Positions 15,017 through 24,044 of a stretch of DNA of 59,148 nucleotides are shown here, piece after piece. Positions within the stretch are counted from its first letter, which is position 1. Each line of letters starts with the position of its first letter. The position numbers and the translations under genes were made by a program. The DNA is from Bifidobacteriaceae bacterium (lineage in GTDB: Bacteria; Actinomycetota; Actinomycetes; Actinomycetales; WQXJ01): assembly GCA_031281585.1 (NCBI GenBank), contig JAITFE010000125.1, positions 1-59,148 on the forward strand, given 5' to 3'. Below the pieces are notes generated by a model. That model was not told the DNA's origin, did no database searches, and saw nothing but the letters and a program-made list of their open reading frames with translations.

Positions 15017-16314
15017 CAGCCGCGGGCTTCCAGTTCGGCCAGGATGGCCGGCCCCAGTTCCGTGACGTCCCCGGCCCCCATGGTGAGCACGATGTCGCCG
15101 GGCCGGGCCGCCCGCGCAATCAGCGCCGGGACCGCCCCCCGGTCGCGCGCCCATTCCGCCCTGCCCTTGGGCAGCGCGGCGGCTATCAGGCCCGAATCGA
15201 CGCCGGCGACGGGCTCCTCCCGCGCGCCGTAGACGTCGAGCAGCCAGACCTGGTCGGCGCCGGCCAGCGCTTGCCCGAAAGCCCGCGCGAATTGCTTGGT
15301 CCGCGAATACAGGTGCGGCTGGAAGAGCACCAACACGCGGCCGGCGCCGACGCGCTCCCGCGCGGCCGCCAAAGTGGCGGCGATCTCCGTCGGGTGGTGC
15401 GCGTAGTCGTCGACCACGGCCACGCCGCCAGCCCGCCCGCGCTCCTCGAACCGCCTGGCAGTCCCGGCGAAAGCCGCCAAGCCGGCCCGCGCCCGCTCCC
15501 GGTCCGCGCCCAGCCACTCGGCGGCCAGCCCCGCCGCCTCCGCGTTGAGCGCCAAGTGACGCCCGGTCAGGCCCAGGTCTGACCATCCGCCGCCGGCGCC
15601 GTAGGCGATGATCTCCGGCGGTTCCGGCCGCGCCGCCACATGGTCCATCAACGCGCGCGCGCCCTGGTCGCACTCGCAGGCGATCAGACAGCCGCCCGGC
15701 AAGATGCGGTCGGCGAAGGCCGTGAAAGCCTCAAGATACGCCTCCCAACTGGGGTAATGATCGCCGTGGTCGAGTTCGACGTTGGTCACCACCGCCACCA
15801 GCGGCGCGTAGTTCAAGAAAGACCCGTCCGATTCGTCGGCTTCGATCACCATCACGTCGCCCGCGCCCAGGCGCGCGCCCGATCCGCGCCCGATCAGCTC
15901 CGAGCCGACGGCGTACGACGGGTCGAACCCGCCCGCCTCCAGGGCCGCCACGGCCATAGCCGAGGTGGTGGTCTTCCCGTGGGTGCCCGCCACCGCGATC
16001 AGACGTCGTTGGTTCGCGATCGCCGCCAGCGCCTGCGAACGGTGCTGCACGGTCACGTCCGGCCTGGCCAGCGCGGCGGCCAGTTCCGCGTTGTCCGGCT
16101 TGATCGCGCTGCTCACCACCAGGCGGTCGATTCCGTCCAGATGCTTCGGGTCGTGGCCCACGCAGGTGGCAACCCCGAGGGCGGCCAGGCGAGCCAGGGT
16201 GGCCGAATCGCGCCCGTCGCAACCGGACACGCGCCCGCCCCGGCCAAGCTCCAATTCGGCCACGGCGGCCATGCCGACTCCGCCCACGCCCATCAGGTGA
16301 ACCGCCTCGCTCAT
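15016..16314 (-). CDS. murC: UDP-N-acetylmuramate--L-alanine ligase
   Basis: MurC adds L-alanine to UDP-MurNAc, the first amino acid of the stem peptide. Seen: Rossmann GVGGVGM (9-15), P-loop AGTHGKTTT (109-117), EADESDGSF (158-166), GRHLALNAEAA (251-261), and DDYAHHPTE in the C-terminal domain. At 432 residues it is shorter than usual (about 460-490). Between AYG (237-239) and GRH (251-253) there are 11 residues, where E. coli has about 37, so a beta-rich part of the central domain is missing. Catalytic motifs remain. ATGA overlap with murG. Confidence 0.94.
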   Translation of the reverse strand: MSEAVHLMGVGGVGMAAVAELELGRGGRVSGCDGRDSATLARLAALGVATCVGHDPKHLDGIDRLVVSSAIKPDNAELAAALARPDVTVQHRSQALAAIANQRRLIAVAGTHGKTTTSAMAVAALEAGGFDPSYAVGSELIGRGSGARLGAGDVMVIEADESDGSFLNYAPLVAVVTNVELDHGDHYPSWEAYLEAFTAFADRILPGGCLIACECDQGARALMDHVAARPEPPEIIAYGAGGGWSDLGLTGRHLALNAEAAGLAAEWLGADRERARAGLAAFAGTARRFEERGRAGGVAVVDDYAHHPTEIAATLAAARERVGAGRVLVLFQPHLYSRTKQFARAFGQALAGADQVWLLDVYGAREEPVAGVDSGLIAAALPKGRAEWARDRGAVPALIARAARPGDIVLTMGAGDVTELGPAILAELEARG

Positions 16315-17399
16315 GGCCGGGCCACCGCCTCGACCAGGTCGGCCAGCCGCTCGGCGCCGTCGCGGATCGCCACCGTGGCGGCACCGGCGGCCATGCCCGC
16401 CAACCGGTCCTGGTCGAACAGCAGGCCGACCAGGTTGTCCGCCGCCCAGGCACCGAACTCGGCGTCCGCCACAAGGTTCGCCCCCCCGGCTCCGACCAGC
16501 CCCGCGGCGTTGAGCCGTTGTTCGCCGTTGCCGACGGGCAACGGCACCAGGACGCTTGGCAGGCCGGCGCAAGCCAGCTCGTGGACCGTGCCCGCCCCGG
16601 CCCGCTGAACCGCCAAATCGGCGGCGGCCAGCGCCAACTCCATGCGGTCCAAGTACTCCAGGACGTGATACCGCTGGGTGCCGTCAAGCCGCGCCACCGA
16701 CTGCCGCACCGCCTGGCCTTTGCCCCGGCCGGTCAGGTGCAGCACTTGCGCCCCCGCCGCCAGCAGCGCCGGGGCCACTCCCGCCAGGGCCTGGTTGAGG
16801 CTGGCCGCCCCCAGGGATCCGCCCGCCACCAGCAAGGTCCGGCGGTCCGGGTCCAGGCCCAGGATGGCCTGCGCCTCGGGCCGCAGCGCGGCCCGGTCCA
16901 GCCGAGCCAACTCGGGTCGCAAAGGCATTCCAACCAATTCGGCGCCCGGCAGCGCCGTGTCCGCGAACGCCACCCCGACCCCGGCGGCGCGGGCCGCCCC
17001 CCAGCGGTTGGCGAGCCCCGGCCTGGCGTTGGCCTCGTGGACCACGATCGGCACGCCCGCCTTGGCGGCGACCCGGTAGGCGGGGGTGGCGACATACCCG
17101 CCGAAGCCCACCACGGCATGGGGCTGGAAGTCGCGGAACAACTGGCCAAGCGACGTGACCGCCCGCCGCCACAGCATTGGGAACCGGACGGCGTAGGCAC
17201 CGGGGCGGCGCGGCAGCGGGGCGCGGGGTATCACCACGAGCTCCACGCCGGCGTCCGGAACCAGTTCCGCCTCTATCCCCTCGGCCGTGCCCACGGCCCG
17301 CAATTCGACGTCGCCGTGGCGACGGCGCAGTTCGCGCGCGGTCGCCAGCAGCGGGCCAACATGGCCAAAAGTGCCGCCCCCGGCCAGCACCAACCTCAC
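16311..17399 (-). CDS. murG: Lipid II synthase, MurG GlcNAc transferase
   Basis: MurG transfers GlcNAc from UDP-GlcNAc to lipid I at the inner membrane face, giving lipid II. 362 residues with GGGTFGHVGP in place of the usual GGTxGHxxP (Phe at x is uncommon, catalytic His kept), VVGFGGYVATP, VHEANARPGLANR, VAGGSLGAASLNQ and the UDP-binding RAGAGTVHELACAGLPSVLVP. GTG start at 17399 overlaps the ftsW stop as GTGA. A conserved neighbour of murC and ftsW. Confidence 0.95.
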   Translation of the reverse strand: MRLVLAGGGTFGHVGPLLATARELRRRHGDVELRAVGTAEGIEAELVPDAGVELVVIPRAPLPRRPGAYAVRFPMLWRRAVTSLGQLFRDFQPHAVVGFGGYVATPAYRVAAKAGVPIVVHEANARPGLANRWGAARAAGVGVAFADTALPGAELVGMPLRPELARLDRAALRPEAQAILGLDPDRRTLLVAGGSLGAASLNQALAGVAPALLAAGAQVLHLTGRGKGQAVRQSVARLDGTQRYHVLEYLDRMELALAAADLAVQRAGAGTVHELACAGLPSVLVPLPVGNGEQRLNAAGLVGAGGANLVADAEFGAWAADNLVGLLFDQDRLAGMAAGAATVAIRDGAERLADLVEAVARP

Positions 17400-18634
17400 G
17401 ATCCGCCTCCGCCGCGGGCGCCCCGGACGGACCGGGCCGCCCGGCCCGGCGCGCCGCCGTCAGTCACCGCCGCCACCCGGCTGGCCCGCCGCGAGCGAAC
17501 CCTCAGGGCGTTCTTCACCTCCGGATCGGTCCGCATCAGCCCAAACACCACCCCAATGGCGGCCAAACAGGCGATCAACGCCGACCCGCCGGCGGAGACG
17601 AACGGCAACGGCACGCCGATGACCGGCAGCAGCTTGATCACCATGCCGATGTTGATCAGCGCCTGACCCTCTATCCAGCAGCCGATCGTCCCGACCGCGA
17701 TCTGCACGGACCGGTCCGGGTGCAGACGCACCACCTGGAACAGCCCGAAACCCAGCAACCCGAACAGCACCAGCACGGTCAACGTGCCGACCAGGCCAAG
17801 CTCCTCGCCGATGATCGCAAAGATGAAATCGGATTCCGCTTGCGACAGGTAGGCCCACTTGCCCCGCGAGGCGCCCAGGCCCGCGCCGAACCAGCCGCCG
17901 GACGCCAGCGAGTATTCCGCCTGGCGGATCTGCCAGCACTGGTCCGCCAGCTCCTCGCAAGCCTCCGGGTTGTAGGCCACCATCAGCCGGTTGAGCCGGT
18001 GCGAGGCGCCAATCACGATCGCCACCCCGACCGCGCCCAGCGAGCCCGCCAAGAACGCCAATTTGGACCAGGGCACCCCGGCCAACACCAGGGCGCCGAA
18101 CGCCATCAGCCCAATCACCAGCGCGGTGCCCGCGTCGTCCCCCTTCAAGACCAGGCCCATCCCGATCGCTATGCCGATCAGCCCCGGCACCACCAGTTCC
18201 GACCATTTGGCCAGCACGTCCTTCTTGTAGGACAGCACCGAGCCGAGCCACAGGGCCAAGCCGAACTTGATGAACTCGGACGGCTGGATGGTTGTGAAAC
18301 CCAGGTCCAGCCAGTTCCGGTTGCCGAACTCGCCGCGGCCAAGCGACGTGAACACGACCAAGCCCTGCAGCGCCAGGGTGGCGAGCAGCGCGCTCCAGGC
18401 CACCGCCCGCCCCAGCAGGCGGTGGGTGTGGGCCAGCACGGCGCCGGCCAGGACCCCGATCCCCGCGAAAGCCGCCTGGTCAATCCCGGCCTGGTACGGG
18501 TTTTGGCCTTGCGCCAGCGCCGCGATGGTGTGCGCGGACATAGTCATGAACAAGCCGATCACGGTCAGCAACGCCACCGAGATCAGGATCATCAGGTGGG
18601 CGGTGCGCAGCGAATGAAGCCTCTCAGGCGACAT
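17396..18634 (-). CDS. ftsW: SEDS peptidoglycan polymerase FtsW
   Basis: FtsW polymerises lipid II at the septum together with the transpeptidase FtsI (24045). 412 residues with about ten hydrophobic segments. SEDS signatures: NRNWLDLGFTTIQPSEFIKF, GDDAGTALV, SLASGGWFGAGLGASRGKW, ESDFIFAIIGEELG and FVSAGGSALIACLAAIG. A basic C-terminal tail follows. The ATG at 18634 overlaps murD by 11 bases; the frame upstream belongs to murD. FtsW rather than RodA is assigned from location. Confidence 0.95.
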   Translation of the reverse strand: MSPERLHSLRTAHLMILISVALLTVIGLFMTMSAHTIAALAQGQNPYQAGIDQAAFAGIGVLAGAVLAHTHRLLGRAVAWSALLATLALQGLVVFTSLGRGEFGNRNWLDLGFTTIQPSEFIKFGLALWLGSVLSYKKDVLAKWSELVVPGLIGIAIGMGLVLKGDDAGTALVIGLMAFGALVLAGVPWSKLAFLAGSLGAVGVAIVIGASHRLNRLMVAYNPEACEELADQCWQIRQAEYSLASGGWFGAGLGASRGKWAYLSQAESDFIFAIIGEELGLVGTLTVLVLFGLLGFGLFQVVRLHPDRSVQIAVGTIGCWIEGQALINIGMVIKLLPVIGVPLPFVSAGGSALIACLAAIGVVFGLMRTDPEVKNALRVRSRRASRVAAVTDGGAPGRAARSVRGARGGGGS

Positions 18635-20018
18635 TGGCGCCCCCCAGCCGCGCGACGGCGTCCGCGAATTGGCGGCCGCGATCCGCATAGGACTCGAATT
18701 GGTCCATTGAGGCGCCGGCCGGGGCGAGCAGGACCGAATCGCCCGCGTCGGCGAGGCCCACGGCCGCCTTGACCGCCCGGTCCATCACCTCGGGGCCGGG
18801 CTCCACTTCGACCACCGGCACTTGCGGCGCCCGCCCGGCCAGGGCCGTCGCCAAAGCGGCGTGGTCCAGGCCGATCAGCACCGCCCCTTTGAGGCGGTCG
18901 GCGCGGTCGGTCACCAGCGTCTCGAAAGTGGCGCCCTTGGCCAGACCGCCGGCAATCCAGACGACCGACCCGGCCGGGAAAGAGGCCAGGGCCGCCGCCG
19001 CCGCGTGGGCGTTGGTCGCCTTCGAATCGTCCACGAACCGCACCCCGCCCGCCGCGCCTACCTTGGCCAGCCGGTGGGCCCCCAGGTGGAAACCGCTCAA
19101 CGCGCCGCCGATCGCGTCCGGCGGGGTCCCGTAGGCCAACGCCAGAGCGCTGGCGGCCAGGGCGTTGGCCGCCAAGTGCGGCGCCACTCGCCCGTCTGGC
19201 CCGGCCAAATGGTTCAAGTCGTCAAACGAGGCCAGGGCCTCGGCGTGGCGGTAGCGCCGCTCGGAGAAGGCCCGGTCCACCAACAAGCCGTCGACCACCC
19301 CCAGCTGCCCCAGCCGGGGGGCGCGCAAAGTGAAGCTGACCGGGCGGGCCGGCCGGGCGGCATCGGCGGCTTTGGCGGCTTTGGCCAAGCGGGCCGCGCC
19401 CAAGTCGTCCGCGTTGTAGACCAACGCGTCTTGGACCCCGTGCCAGACGCGCGCCTTGTCCGCCGCATACGCCTTGCGGGAGCCGTGCCAGTCAAGGTGG
19501 TCGGGGGCCACGTTCAGGACCACGCTCGCCAGCGCCCGCATCGAGTGGGTGTGATGCAGCTGGAAAGACGACAACTCGACGGCGAAAACCTCCACGTCCT
19601 CCGCGAGCACGGCGGTGACCAGCGGGTCGCCCACGTTTCCGGCCGCCCGCGCGGTGGCGCCGCCCGCTTTCAACATGGCCGCGAGCATTGAGACGGCGGT
19701 GGTCTTGCCGTTGGTGCCGGTGACCGCCAGCCACGGGGCGGCGGGGTTGGCCCGCAGCTGCCAGGCCAGTTCCACCTCCGACCAGATTGGCAGCCCCGCC
19801 TCCCGCGCGGCCCGCAGCAAAGGCGAGGACGGCGCCCAACCGGGCGACACGACCAGCAGGTCCAGGGTCTCCAGTTCGACCTGGTCGGGTCGCCGGGCGC
19901 CGTCCGCCACGTCGTCGATCAGGCAGAGGTCCGCCCCCAGCGGCTCCAAGGCGGCCGCCGCCGCCCGCCCGGACACGCCCAGCCCGGCTATCCCGACGCG
20001 GCGGTCTTCGAAGATCAT
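18624..20018 (-). CDS. murD: UDP-N-acetylmuramoylalanine--D-glutamate ligase
   Basis: MurD adds D-glutamate to UDP-MurNAc-L-Ala. 464 residues: N-terminal Rossmann VGIAGLGVSGRAAA, P-loop VTGTNGKTT, AVELSSFQLHHT, LNVAPDHLDWHG, and the C-terminal FVDDSKATNAHA and LAPAGASMDQFESY blocks, all in the usual order and length. The ATG at 20018 overlaps the mraY stop as ATGA. Upstream in-frame sequence is a shadow of mraY. Confidence 0.96.
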   Translation of the reverse strand: MIFEDRRVGIAGLGVSGRAAAAALEPLGADLCLIDDVADGARRPDQVELETLDLLVVSPGWAPSSPLLRAAREAGLPIWSEVELAWQLRANPAAPWLAVTGTNGKTTAVSMLAAMLKAGGATARAAGNVGDPLVTAVLAEDVEVFAVELSSFQLHHTHSMRALASVVLNVAPDHLDWHGSRKAYAADKARVWHGVQDALVYNADDLGAARLAKAAKAADAARPARPVSFTLRAPRLGQLGVVDGLLVDRAFSERRYRHAEALASFDDLNHLAGPDGRVAPHLAANALAASALALAYGTPPDAIGGALSGFHLGAHRLAKVGAAGGVRFVDDSKATNAHAAAAALASFPAGSVVWIAGGLAKGATFETLVTDRADRLKGAVLIGLDHAALATALAGRAPQVPVVEVEPGPEVMDRAVKAAVGLADAGDSVLLAPAGASMDQFESYADRGRQFADAVARLGGANVA

Positions 20019-21100
20019 CTGGCCACCACCCATTCCGCGTAGAACAGCCCCAGGCCCACGGCCACGAACAGGGCGGAGATCAGCCAGAAGCGGATGACGA
20101 TGGTCACCTCGCCCCACCCCGACAACTCGAAGTGGTGGTGCAGGGGCGCCATCTTGAAGACCCGTTTGCCGCCCGACAGCTTGAACCATCCGATCTGGAT
20201 AATGTCGCTGGCGGCCACCAACACGAACAGCCCGCCGATGATCGCGGCCAGCACCTCGGTCCGGGTAACGATCGAGAGGCCCGCGTAGGCGCCGCCCAGG
20301 GCGAGCGCGCCGGTGTCCCCCATGAAGATCGCGGCCGGATGGACGTTCCACCACAAGAAGCCCAGGCAGGCGCCGGTGATGGCCGCCGCGACCATGGCCA
20401 CGTCCAACGGATCGCTCATGACATAGCAATGGGCGATCGAGTCGACCTCCCCGCACAAGTTGGAGATCCCCCACAAAGCCACGATCACGTAGGCGGCGAA
20501 GACCATGGCCGAAGCGCCGGTCGCCAAGCCGTCCAGGCCGTCTGTCAGGTTGACGGCGTTGGTCCACGCGGTGATGAGGAAGTTGGCCCACAGGACGAAC
20601 AGGATTATCCCGAGCGTCCGGCCCGCGAACGCCAGGTCAATCGAGGTGTCCCGCAAGAACGAAACCTTGAACGAGCCGGGAGTCCAGCCCGACCGGCCCG
20701 GCAGGTTGATCGCCAGCAGCGCGAAGGCGACGCCCACCGCGCCCTGGCCGGCGAACTTCCAGACGGGCCTCAGGCCCAGCGAGCGTTGGCGGGAAATCTT
20801 GATGAAATCGTCCACGAAGCCGACCAGGCCCATGCCGACAAAGAGAAGCAGCACCAGCAGCCCGGCCGGGCGCGGCGTGCGCGCCAGGATCAGATCCGCC
20901 CCGAGGTAGGCCACGACGGCCGCCAGGATGATCACCACCCCGCCCATGGTCGGGGTGCCCCGCTTGATGTAGTGGGCCGTGGGGCCGTCTTGGCGGATGA
21001 ACTGGCCAAAGGACTTCTTGACCAGGAGGCGGACGAACAAGGGCGTGCCGAACAGCGCCAGCACCAAGGCCAGCGCGAACGAGTACAGAATGTTCAGCAT
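20015..21100 (-). CDS. mraY: Phospho-MurNAc-pentapeptide transferase
   Basis: MraY moves phospho-MurNAc-pentapeptide onto undecaprenyl phosphate, making lipid I. 361 residues, about ten membrane segments. Key motifs: GFVDDFIK, TNAVNLTDGLDGLATG, WNVHPAAIFMGDTGALALGG with the catalytic acidic residues, and MAPLHHHFELSGW. The ATG at 21100 overlaps the murF stop by seven bases. GTPTMGG near the N-terminus is also conserved. Confidence 0.97.
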   Translation of the reverse strand: MLNILYSFALALVLALFGTPLFVRLLVKKSFGQFIRQDGPTAHYIKRGTPTMGGVVIILAAVVAYLGADLILARTPRPAGLLVLLLFVGMGLVGFVDDFIKISRQRSLGLRPVWKFAGQGAVGVAFALLAINLPGRSGWTPGSFKVSFLRDTSIDLAFAGRTLGIILFVLWANFLITAWTNAVNLTDGLDGLATGASAMVFAAYVIVALWGISNLCGEVDSIAHCYVMSDPLDVAMVAAAITGACLGFLWWNVHPAAIFMGDTGALALGGAYAGLSIVTRTEVLAAIIGGLFVLVAASDIIQIGWFKLSGGKRVFKMAPLHHHFELSGWGEVTIVIRFWLISALFVAVGLGLFYAEWVVAR

Positions 21101-22503
21101 TGGGCGTCTTTCCCGATCAGAGAATCGGCCACCTTCCACAAGTCGGTGCCGTGGGAACCCTTGATCAAAATGAACTCCTGGCCTGCGATTGACTGCAAGT
21201 GGCCGGCTAGGCCGGCCACATCTGGCCAAAACTCTATGGCTTTGCCAGCCAATCCGTTGGATGCCGCGCCCGAGGCGATGTTCTGGGCGCCCTCGCCCAC
21301 CACGATCAACCGTTCCAAGCCCGCCCTTCCCGCCAGCCGTCCAATCCGGGTGTGTTCGGACGCCCCGTCTTTGCCCAGTTCCCGCATCTCCCCCAGGACC
21401 GCGATCGCGCCCCGGCCCGCCTGTTTGGCCAGGCGCGACAAGGTCTCCAGGGCGGCGGCCATCGACTCGGGGTTGGCGTTGTAGGAATCGTCCACCAAAG
21501 TGGCCCCGCCCGGCAGGTCGACCAACGCCATCCGGTGCGGGCTGGCGGCGGTGACGCCGTCCAGCGCCTGCGCGGCCTGTGGCAATGGAATGCCCGCGGC
21601 CACCGCCGCCGCCACCGCCGCCACAACGTTGATCGCCAGGTGCCGCCCCACCAGCCCCGTCTCGATCCGCGCCGAATGCCGAGCGTCCTGGTCCGCCACG
21701 GTCAAGTGCAGCCGTCCGCTGGGGGCCAACCCGCGCCTGAGGCCGCGAATTCGGGCCATGTCGTCAAAGCCGAAGGTGATCAGTTTCTCCGGCGCGCCGA
21801 AGGCCATGGCCCGCACCAACGGATCGTCCATGTTGAGGACGGCCGTGCCGGACGGGGTCAAGCCGGCGAGCAATTCGGCTTTGGCCCTGGCGATGGCTTC
21901 CCGCGAGCCGAACTCGCCGAGGTGGGCTTTGCCCACGCCGAGCACCACGCCCACGTCCGGCGGTGCGATCCGGGCCAGCGCCGCGATCTCGCCCTCGTGG
22001 TTGGCCCCCATCTCCACCACGACGAAGGCCGTGTCCCGGCCCGCCTTGACCACCGTCAGCGGGACGCCCAGGTGGTTGTTGAACGAACCCTCGGCCGCCA
22101 CCGTCGGCCCGGCCGTGGCGGTGACACGCGCCAGCAAATCCTTCGTGGTGGTCTTGCCCGTGGAACCCGTCAGGGCGATCACCGTCATGTCGCGCGCCGC
22201 CACCCGGGCCCGGCGCAGGGCGAGTTCGGCCAAGTGGCCAAGAGCCGCCACCGGGTCTTCGACCAGGGCAATGGGTCCCGGCACGGCCTGGCCCACCACC
22301 GCCACCGGGGCGCCGGCCGCGACGGCCTGGCCCACAAAGTCGAGGCCGTTGGCCTTTTGCCCCGGCAGCGCCACGAAAACCGCGCCCGGGCCGGCCAGGC
22401 GGGAGTCGATCACGACATCGGTCAGAACGGCCGCGCGGTCCACTTCGGGGCTGAGTTCAGCCCCAATCGCGGTGGCCAAGCCGACCGGGTTCCACGGGAT
22501 CAT
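21094..22503 (-). CDS. murF: UDP-MurNAc-tripeptide--D-Ala-D-Ala ligase
   Basis: MurF adds the D-Ala-D-Ala dipeptide made by Ddl (9620) to the UDP-MurNAc-tripeptide. 469 residues: DSRLAGPGAVFVALPG near the N-terminus, P-loop LTGSTGKTTTKDLL, EGSFNNHLGVPLT, VVEMGANHEGEI, VDDSYNANPESM and LGEMRELG. ATGA overlap with the murE stop. Normal length and motif set. Confidence 0.96.
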   Translation of the reverse strand: MIPWNPVGLATAIGAELSPEVDRAAVLTDVVIDSRLAGPGAVFVALPGQKANGLDFVGQAVAAGAPVAVVGQAVPGPIALVEDPVAALGHLAELALRRARVAARDMTVIALTGSTGKTTTKDLLARVTATAGPTVAAEGSFNNHLGVPLTVVKAGRDTAFVVVEMGANHEGEIAALARIAPPDVGVVLGVGKAHLGEFGSREAIARAKAELLAGLTPSGTAVLNMDDPLVRAMAFGAPEKLITFGFDDMARIRGLRRGLAPSGRLHLTVADQDARHSARIETGLVGRHLAINVVAAVAAAVAAGIPLPQAAQALDGVTAASPHRMALVDLPGGATLVDDSYNANPESMAAALETLSRLAKQAGRGAIAVLGEMRELGKDGASEHTRIGRLAGRAGLERLIVVGEGAQNIASGAASNGLAGKAIEFWPDVAGLAGHLQSIAGQEFILIKGSHGTDLWKVADSLIGKDAQC

Positions 22504-24038
22504 TGACTGCCTTCCGTCTTCGCTGCCAGTGCCTGCCGGGCCTGGACCGGATCAAGGTGGGGTTTGAGCTCCCCACCGTAGTCAATCGTCCGTTCGTGGC
22601 CCTTGCCGAGGATCACCACAGTATCGGCCCCGCCGGCTTCGGCGACCGCTTGCCCGATGGCGTCCGCCCGGTCCGCCACTTCCCTCGCCTTCGCGCCGGC
22701 CCCGGCCAGGAGTTCCGCGCGAATCGCGGCGGGGTCTTCGCCGCGGGGGTTGTCGTCGGTGATGAAGACCAAGTCCGCTCCGGCGGCCGCCGCGCGGCCC
22801 ATGGACCCCCGCTTGCCGTGGTCCCGGTCCCCGCCGGCGCCCAGCACGGCGATCAGCTTTCCGGCGGTGTGCGGCCTGAGCGCGGCCAGCGCTTTGGCGA
22901 CCGCGTCCGGGGCGTGGGCGTAGTCCACCACCACCAGGGGGGCCCCAGCCGGTCCGGGGACCACCTCCATCCGGCCCGGCACCGAACGGACCGCCGCCAC
23001 ACCGCGCGCCGCCGCTTCGGCCGCCACACCCAAAGCCATGGCGCTGACCAGCGCCAACGCCGCGTTGGCCACGTTGAACGCGCCCGGCAGGGCGACTTCG
23101 GCCGGCAGCAGCACGCCGTCTGGGCCGCTCAGCAGGAAGCGGGCCGCGCCGGGCGCCGCCGGCTCCGGCAGCGCCAGCCAGTCGGCGGGCGGGACGGCGG
23201 AGAGCGTTTCTACTGGGATCCCGGCCTGACGGGCCAACCGCCGCCCCCACTCGTCCTCCAGGTTGACCACCCCGCGCCGGGCGTGCCCGGACGCGAACAA
23301 GGCCGCCTTCGCGGCGAAGTATTCCTCCATCGTGTGGTGGTAATCCAAGTGGTCGCGCGTCAGATTGGTGAAGGCGACCACGTCAAAGCGGAACCCGTCC
23401 ACCCGGTGCTGGGCCAGCGCGTGGGACGACACCTCCATGACGCAGGCGCGCACCCCCCGTTCGACCATCGCCGCGAAGGCGGCCTGCAGCGCGGGCGCCT
23501 CCAGCGTGGTGCGGGCGGACGGCAACTGTTCGCCGTCAATCCGGGCGGCGATCGTGCCGAGCAGCGCCACCCGGCCGAAATGCTCCGCCAACGCCCCCTC
23601 CAGCAGGTGGGCCGTGGACGTTTTGCCGTTGGTCCCGGTGACCCCGACCAACGCCAAGCGGCGCGCGGGATGGCCGTAGAACCAGGCCGCGAAACCGCCG
23701 AGTTTGGCCCGGACGTCCTCGGTCACGATCCGAGGCGTGTCCGGCGCCAGCAGGGCCTCCCCCGCCGCGTCGGTCAGTACCGCGCGGGCTCCCGCCGCGA
23801 GCGCGGCGCGCGCGTGGCGGGCGCCGTGGGTCTTGGCGCCCGGCAAAGCCACGAACAGATCCCCCGGCGCCACATCGGCGCTGGCCAGGGTGAGGCCGGC
23901 CAGGGCGACCGGCGCCCCGGCGTCCGGGCCTCCTGACCGGTCAGACCCGGCCGCGCCGAAGCCAGCCAGACGGGCCCCCGGCAACTGGGCGGCGGCATCG
24001 GGCAACAAAACCTGGCGGGCGGCGGACGGACGCAGCAC
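22500..24038 (-). CDS. murE: UDP-MurNAc-dipeptide--diamino acid ligase
   Basis: MurE adds the third stem residue. 512 residues with P-loop GVTGTNGKTSTAHLL (132-146), EVSSHALAQHRVDG, FTNLTRDHLDYHHTMEEY and VDYAHAPDAV. The substrate loop has DNPR (429-432), the tetrapeptide of enzymes using meso-diaminopimelate rather than lysine; dapF in the same window fits. Start is GTG 24038, six bases after the ftsI stop. Alternative starts further in are possible because the first 40 residues are poorly conserved. Confidence 0.95.
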   Translation of the reverse strand: MLRPSAARQVLLPDAAAQLPGARLAGFGAAGSDRSGGPDAGAPVALAGLTLASADVAPGDLFVALPGAKTHGARHARAALAAGARAVLTDAAGEALLAPDTPRIVTEDVRAKLGGFAAWFYGHPARRLALVGVTGTNGKTSTAHLLEGALAEHFGRVALLGTIAARIDGEQLPSARTTLEAPALQAAFAAMVERGVRACVMEVSSHALAQHRVDGFRFDVVAFTNLTRDHLDYHHTMEEYFAAKAALFASGHARRGVVNLEDEWGRRLARQAGIPVETLSAVPPADWLALPEPAAPGAARFLLSGPDGVLLPAEVALPGAFNVANAALALVSAMALGVAAEAAARGVAAVRSVPGRMEVVPGPAGAPLVVVDYAHAPDAVAKALAALRPHTAGKLIAVLGAGGDRDHGKRGSMGRAAAAGADLVFITDDNPRGEDPAAIRAELLAGAGAKAREVADRADAIGQAVAEAGGADTVVILGKGHERTIDYGGELKPHLDPVQARQALAAKTEGSQ

Positions 24039-24044
24039 GGGCTT

